From Alphaproteobacteria bacterium (GTDB lineage: Bacteria; Pseudomonadota; Alphaproteobacteria; Sphingomonadales; Kordiimonadaceae): a DNA stretch of 64,000 nucleotides. Positions within the stretch are counted from its first letter, which is position 1. Each line of letters begins with the position of its first letter. Made by a program: the position numbers and the translations under genes. The notes under the pieces are model-generated. The model saw only the letters and a program-made list of their open reading frames with translations, was not told where the DNA came from and did not search any database. Below, in pieces: positions 63,561 through 64,000 of this stretch. The DNA is taken from assembly GCA_021774735.1 (NCBI GenBank), contig JAJFIS010000021.1:146979-210978 (forward strand). Direction: 5' to 3'.

Positions 63561-64000
63561 TTATTCTCTCCATAATTTTGAACTATAAACGTCACTATGG
63601 TTCTGCCTCTGGTGTTGCGCCCCCAAATATAGCTGTTACGCGCTAAATGCTTTCGGACAATTGTTCAGTTAATTTAGGACAAACACGCGGGACTAGCTGG
63701 GACTAAGCGGGACGGTGTTACGCGCTAACTGCTTTCGGACATTTGCGCGGTTACTTTAGGACAAACGCACGGGACTAGCCGGGACTAGGCAGGACTAGCC
63801 GGGACAAACGCACGGGACTAGACGGGACGGTATCGCTGTTTTATCCAAATGTTTCAGAAATATTTTAAGGTAAATGGTGGGGTTAGGCCGATATAGGCAG
63901 TCCTTAAAAGCGGCATACATCCTCAGAAATGACTTTTAGGGCTTACCAATAAATATTGGGGCCAATTATGATTCATTCTTATGGATATTAGCCCAACCCA
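63561..64000. other. Non-coding repeat-rich region behind the tRNA
   Basis: No gene of credible length is found in these 440 bases. The first part holds the tandem repeats annotated separately; the last 160 bases show nothing distinctive. A tRNA 3' flank is a common site for integrated elements, and no second copy of the tRNA end is seen in the window. Confidence 0.55.
63634..63834 (+). repeat. 82-bp tandem direct repeat with internal decamers
   Basis: Unit 1 (63634-63715) and unit 2 (from 63716) share TGTTACGCGCTAA, TGCTTTCGGACA, TTTAGGACAAAC and GGGACTAG in the same order, with scattered substitutions. Unit 2 is longer: it contains decamer repeats of the form GGGACTAGCC, spaced 10 bases apart (63771, 63781, 63791 with a variant first base), and a second GGACAAACGCACGGGACTAG. 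The sequence ends GACGGGACGG. The 10-bp spacing would place each decamer on the same DNA face. Confidence 0.7.

Noticed and set aside
63634..63834. Repeats behind the tRNA as a CRISPR array
   Set aside because: The units are tandem with no unique spacers, and no cas gene is present.

Overview
The window is a chromosomal segment of a flagellated, aerobic alphaproteobacterium. CtrA, ChpT and SciP (the DUF1153 inhibitor of CtrA) occur together only in Alphaproteobacteria. FlbD, FlhA, FliF, FliG and FliN, the aa3 oxidase operon and the divergent alkane hydroxylase locus all fit an aquatic, motile member of that class. The order chpT-cheA-cheW-cheY-cheB-cheR / ctrA / fliI-fliJ points towards Rhodospirillales, Sneathiellales or Kordiimonadales-like lineages, but this placement is inference and was not tested against a database.

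Layout. 1-1.25 kb: a RES-type toxin with an Xre/ParS-type antitoxin, with its own promoter and a candidate operator. 1.35-12.2 kb: tldD, then the cytochrome c oxidase operon (ctaC, ctaD, ctaB, small coxF-like gene, ctaG, ctaE, DUF983 gene, SURF1 gene), thrC and an M16 peptidase. 12.2-23.9 kb: mostly single housekeeping genes (YqgE, a DsbD N-terminal-like protein, a peroxiredoxin, an SPFH/NfeD pair, a tandem DsbA-fold protein, an M28 peptidase, an ankyrin protein, a TetR regulator, an acyl-CoA dehydrogenase, RmuC). 23.93-26.6 kb: an AT-rich accessory patch with a DUF4143 ATPase, a small membrane protein, several repeats and, at its edge, a 45-codon ORF. 26.97-29.15 kb: HMG-CoA lyase, a cupin and CysQ.

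29.35-39.1 kb: signal transduction and flagellar export (ChpT, a hybrid CheA, CheW, CheY, CheB, CheR, CtrA, FliI, FliJ). 39.2-41.5 kb: an aminotransferase and a DMT transporter. 41.6-54.7 kb: a long minus-strand flagellar cluster (FliK-like, FlhG, FlhF, FlhA, FlbD, MotA, FliN, FliH, FliG, FliF, SciP). 54.8-58.8 kb: the hook operon (fliK, flgD, flgE). 59.15-63.3 kb: mnmA, a plant-type leucine-rich-repeat protein, and alkB divergent from a TetR regulator. The window ends with an elongator tRNA-Met followed by a repeat-rich non-coding stretch.

How it works together. ChpT would pass phosphate to CtrA. CtrA-like boxes (TTAA-N6/7-TTAAC) lie upstream of cheA, between ctrA and fliI, upstream of fliF and, as an exact match, upstream of sciP. 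This gives a feed-forward circuit with its own inhibitor inside the cluster it controls. A -24/-12 (sigma-54) element precedes fliK-flgD-flgE, matching the presence of FlbD. The most unusual item is the CheA homologue: it carries a truncated-haemoglobin-like domain between its HPt and dimerisation domains, where the P2 domain normally sits. Other items of interest are the Asp-to-Glu substitution in FlbD, the repeat-flanked ATPase insertion behind rmuC, perfect or near-perfect operators at both TetR genes, and 82-bp tandem repeats behind the tRNA.
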